DNA of 6,466 nt, taken from contig DAOVIY010000034.1 of NCBI GenBank assembly GCA_030673525.1, positions 1 to 6,466 on the forward strand. The letters run 5' to 3'. The notes under the pieces were generated by a model, which saw only the letters and a program-made list of their open reading frames with translations, ran no database searches and was not told the DNA's origin. How positions within the stretch are numbered: the first letter of the stretch is position 1; each line of letters opens with the position of its first letter. Positions 4,905 to 6,466 of this stretch are shown piece after piece. The DNA is from a bacterium. Lineage in GTDB: Bacteria; Patescibacteriota; Minisyncoccia; UBA6257. The position numbers were made by a program, and so were the translations under genes.

Positions 4905-5489
4905 TTAAATTTTGAAACGAATAAAGCGACCAACCTCTATATTCTCACCAAATTTGGCAACAGCTTCTTGAATTAATTGATCAATGTTTTTAGTTTCGTC
5001 TTTAATAAAAATTTGTTTATTTAAGCAAACTTCTTGAAATTCCTTTTCAAGCTTACCATCAACTATCTTTTTTATAATTTCCGGGGGTTTATTGCTTTTT
5101 TTAGATTCTTCCATATATTCCTTTTTCTTTTCTTTCATTATTTTTTCAGGAATTTCTTTAGAAGAAACGTATTGTGGATTTAAAGCTGCTATGTGCATTG
5201 CTAAATCATAAGCTAGTTTTTTAAAATCAGGATTCTTAGCCACAAAACTAGTTTCACAACGCAACTCTACTAAAGCACCTAATTGATTATTTGCATGGAT
5301 ATATACTTCTATTATCCCGGATTTTGTGTCATTATCCTGTTTTTTCTCAGCTCGTAATTGCCCTTTTTTCTTTAATATTTTACTTGCTTTAGAAATATCT
5401 CCTTTTGCTTCTTCCAAGGCTTTTTTACACTCCATTACGGGAGCAAAAGTTTGTTTTCTTAATTTTTGAACATCATCAATAGATATCAT
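4905..5489 (-). CDS. tsf: Translation elongation factor Ts (short form)
   Basis: Guanine nucleotide exchange factor that recycles EF-Tu from its GDP form. 194 residues, similar to the short Thermus-type EF-Ts (about 196) rather than the 283-residue E. coli form. Domains: an N-terminal UBA-like three-helix bundle (3-50) with MECKKALEEAKGD (19-31), then a single core domain with ETSFVAKN (79-86) and AMHIAALNP, and an end IRFKI. Two usually conserved sites are altered: TGAG of the N-terminal bundle is TFAP (14-17), and the TDFVA motif that touches EF-Tu is TSFVA (80-84), with the conserved Phe kept. It begins 5 nt after the rpsB stop, the classic rpsB-tsf pair. No Shine-Dalgarno is seen. Confidence 0.95.
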   Translation of the reverse strand: MISIDDVQKLRKQTFAPVMECKKALEEAKGDISKASKILKKKGQLRAEKKQDNDTKSGIIEVYIHANNQLGALVELRCETSFVAKNPDFKKLAYDLAMHIAALNPQYVSSKEIPEKIMKEKKKEYMEESKKSNKPPEIIKKIVDGKLEKEFQEVCLNKQIFIKDETKNIDQLIQEAVAKFGENIEVGRFIRFKI

Positions 5490-5494
5490 AAATA

Positions 5495-6199
5495 TTAATT
5501 CTTAATTTTCTTTACCTGCTTTATGGCTTGATCGACTTGATCTAAGATGTAATCAATAGAGGATTTTGCACTATCATTAGCAGGAATCGGATAATTTATA
5601 GAAGTTGGATCATCATCAGTATCTAATATTGCCACAATTGGAATCTTTATTATGCGTGCTTCTTTTGCTGCAGTATCATGAATCTTAGGATCTACAATAA
5701 ATAAAACATCAGGTAACTTAGACGTATCTTTTAAACCGACAAATTGCTCTTCCAATTTAGCCATCTCCTCCTCTAGTTCCCTTCTCTCGTGTTTGGTATA
5801 TTTTTGCCATTCACCAGATTTCTTTTTTTCTTCCAATTCTTTCAAATATTTAATCCTCTCATTGAATGTTTTAAAATTTGTTAAAGTTCCACCTAACCAA
5901 CGATTAGTAACATAAGGAAAATCATATTTTTTTGCTAATTCCTCAATCCCATTTTTTGCCCCTGGTATAGTTCCGACAAAAAGAATTGTATCGCCTTTTT
6001 CAATTATTTCCTTAATAAAATTCAAAGCCGCTTCTAATGCTTTTGCTGTTTCATCTAAATTAATGAAAGATAACTCTGTACTAGATTTAAGAGTAAAATA
6101 TGCGGCCTTAGGATGATTGCGGGTCTTCTTATGACCATAATGCAATCCCGCTTTTTCCATTTCAACTTCTTGAATTGACGGTTGTTTTTCTTCTGTCAT
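5495..6199 (-). CDS. rpsB: 30S ribosomal protein S2
   Basis: Small-subunit protein at the head-body junction, needed late in 30S assembly. 234 residues, normal length. Family landmarks are GLHYGHKKTRNHPKA near the N-terminus, FINLDETAKAL, ILFVGTIPGAKNGIEELA, the very conserved TNRWLGGTLTNF, a lysine/glutamate-rich coiled-coil hairpin (ELEEKKKSGEW to MAKLEEQFVGL), LPDVLFIVDP, EARIIKIPIVAILDTDDDP and the end segment IPANDSA. It is the first gene of the translation block, with tsf 5 nt downstream. Two promoters upstream are proposed. The start at 6199 has no Shine-Dalgarno; the 20 nt before it are almost all A, T and C. Confidence 0.96.
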   Translation of the reverse strand: MTEEKQPSIQEVEMEKAGLHYGHKKTRNHPKAAYFTLKSSTELSFINLDETAKALEAALNFIKEIIEKGDTILFVGTIPGAKNGIEELAKKYDFPYVTNRWLGGTLTNFKTFNERIKYLKELEEKKKSGEWQKYTKHERRELEEEMAKLEEQFVGLKDTSKLPDVLFIVDPKIHDTAAKEARIIKIPIVAILDTDDDPTSINYPIPANDSAKSSIDYILDQVDQAIKQVKKIKN

Positions 6200-6219
6200 A
6201 TTATTTATTGTGTTTTTCT

Positions 6220-6248
6220 AATTTACCATAAAAGATAGTAAGAATCAA
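6220..6248 (-). promoter_or_regulatory. Proximal promoter of the rpsB-tsf block
   Basis: On the minus strand TTGATT (6248-6243), a 17-nt spacer, then TAAATT (6225-6220) preceded by TGG, an extended -10 element. Predicted start near 6213, giving a leader of about 14 nt without a Shine-Dalgarno. Confidence 0.5.
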
Positions 6249-6308
6249 GAAGTTTGAAAAAACACTATAGCTGAAAAACCGTAATGTTACAACGAAACTT
6301 GTCCTCAG

Positions 6309-6337
6309 ATGTGAGAATGTTGATTATATTATCACAT
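6309..6337. repeat. Inverted repeat ATGTGA-N17-TCACAT
   Basis: ATGTGA at 6309-6314 is mirrored by TCACAT at 6332-6337. It spans the -10 region of the proposed distal rpsB promoter, so it could be an operator, but six-base arms are weak evidence. Confidence 0.3.
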
Positions 6338-6355
6338 TGTATAAACTAAAGTCAA
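6326..6355 (-). promoter_or_regulatory. Distal promoter of the rpsB-tsf block
   Basis: On the minus strand TTGACT (6355-6350), an 18-nt spacer, then TAATAT (6331-6326) preceded by TGA. The -35 matches 5 of 6 consensus bases. Predicted start near 6319 would give rpsB a leader of about 120 nt, long enough for autoregulation by S2, but I see no stable fold in it. Confidence 0.45.
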
Positions 6356-6400
6356 TTTCCACTGCACACGCTATATTTTTATTGCTTTTTTAAGCTTTTT

Positions 6401-6433
6401 TTGCTACAATTTCCTTATTCCTTATGATATAAA
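6401..6433 (+). promoter_or_regulatory. Promoter region of rpmE
   Basis: Overlapping options: TTGCTA (6401-6406), 16-nt spacer and TATGAT (6423-6428); or an extended -10 TGCTACAAT (6402-6410); or TTATGATATAAA (6422-6433), which differs by one base from the 12-mer at the pcm and lycopene cyclase-like promoters. The first and third place the start site at or near the ATG at 6437. Confidence 0.45.
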
Positions 6434-6436
6434 TTT

Positions 6437-6466
6437 ATGAAAAAAGATATCCATCCAAAATACAAT
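6437..6466 (+). CDS. rpmE: 50S ribosomal protein L31, first ten codons only
   Basis: Only MKKDIHPKYN is visible before the window ends, but this is the characteristic start of bacterial L31, a small zinc-binding or zinc-free protein bridging the two subunits; which form cannot be told. It is the only plus-strand gene, divergent from rpsB with a 237-nt shared upstream region. No Shine-Dalgarno precedes the ATG. Confidence 0.82.
   Translation, partial: MKKDIHPKYN

Noticed and set aside
6309..6337. CRP-type site
   Set aside because: TGTGA and TCACA are present but separated by far more than the six bases such sites need, and no such regulator is expected from the rest of the window.
6384..6403. 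Terminator GCTTTTTTAAGC followed by seven T on the plus strand
   Set aside because: The stem is only four base pairs and no plus-strand gene lies upstream of it.

Overview
This window is AT-rich bacterial DNA with very short spacers. The gene content suggests a reduced genome of the Patescibacteria/CPR type, probably Parcubacteria-like. That placement is inference from the style of the proteins (short EF-Ts, membrane-anchored TPR protein beside tsf, short release factor 2, uncharacterised cysteine-rich surface protein) and no 16S gene is present. Every gene except the last lies on the minus strand, so transcription runs from high to low coordinates.

Layout by position: (1) 1-1260 holds the front part of a release factor 2-like gene (prfB, cut by the window edge) directly downstream of a protein-L-isoaspartate O-methyltransferase gene; the two are in the same reading frame, separated by one UGA stop. 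(2) 1275-1764 holds a terminator and a small membrane-anchored six-cysteine protein of unknown function. (3) 1877-2672 holds an eight-helix membrane protein with a duplicated lycopene cyclase-like domain, with its own promoter. (4) 2694-3640 holds a strong terminator, a uridine phosphorylase gene and its promoter. (5) 3653-3706 holds a 17-codon remnant that repeats the first 15 codons of the six-cysteine protein gene. (6) 3732-6355 is a translation block read as rpsB, tsf, TPR membrane protein, tRNA-Thr(UGU), tRNA-Tyr(GUA), tRNA-Thr(GGU), rpmG, tRNA-Trp(CCA). (7) From 6437 on the plus strand the first ten codons of rpmE (L31) are visible, divergent from rpsB.

The translation block supplies two ribosomal proteins, the EF-Tu recycling factor and four tRNAs from one apparently continuous unit. 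The TPR gene stop lies 6 nt before the first tRNA, so RNase P processing would set the mRNA end. None of the four tRNAs encodes a full CCA tail, so a CCA-adding enzyme is needed. The only tRNA-Trp has anticodon CCA, and an RF2 with an SPF motif is present, so UGA is read as stop here.

Two window-wide patterns stand out. No start codon has a convincing Shine-Dalgarno sequence. Several genes carry an extended -10 box (TGATAnAA-type) only a few bases before the start codon, which points to leaderless or nearly leaderless mRNAs. There is no defence system, CRISPR array or mobile element here; the less explained items are the short RF2 and its in-frame UGA junction, the six-cysteine protein with its broken copy, and the lycopene cyclase-like protein.
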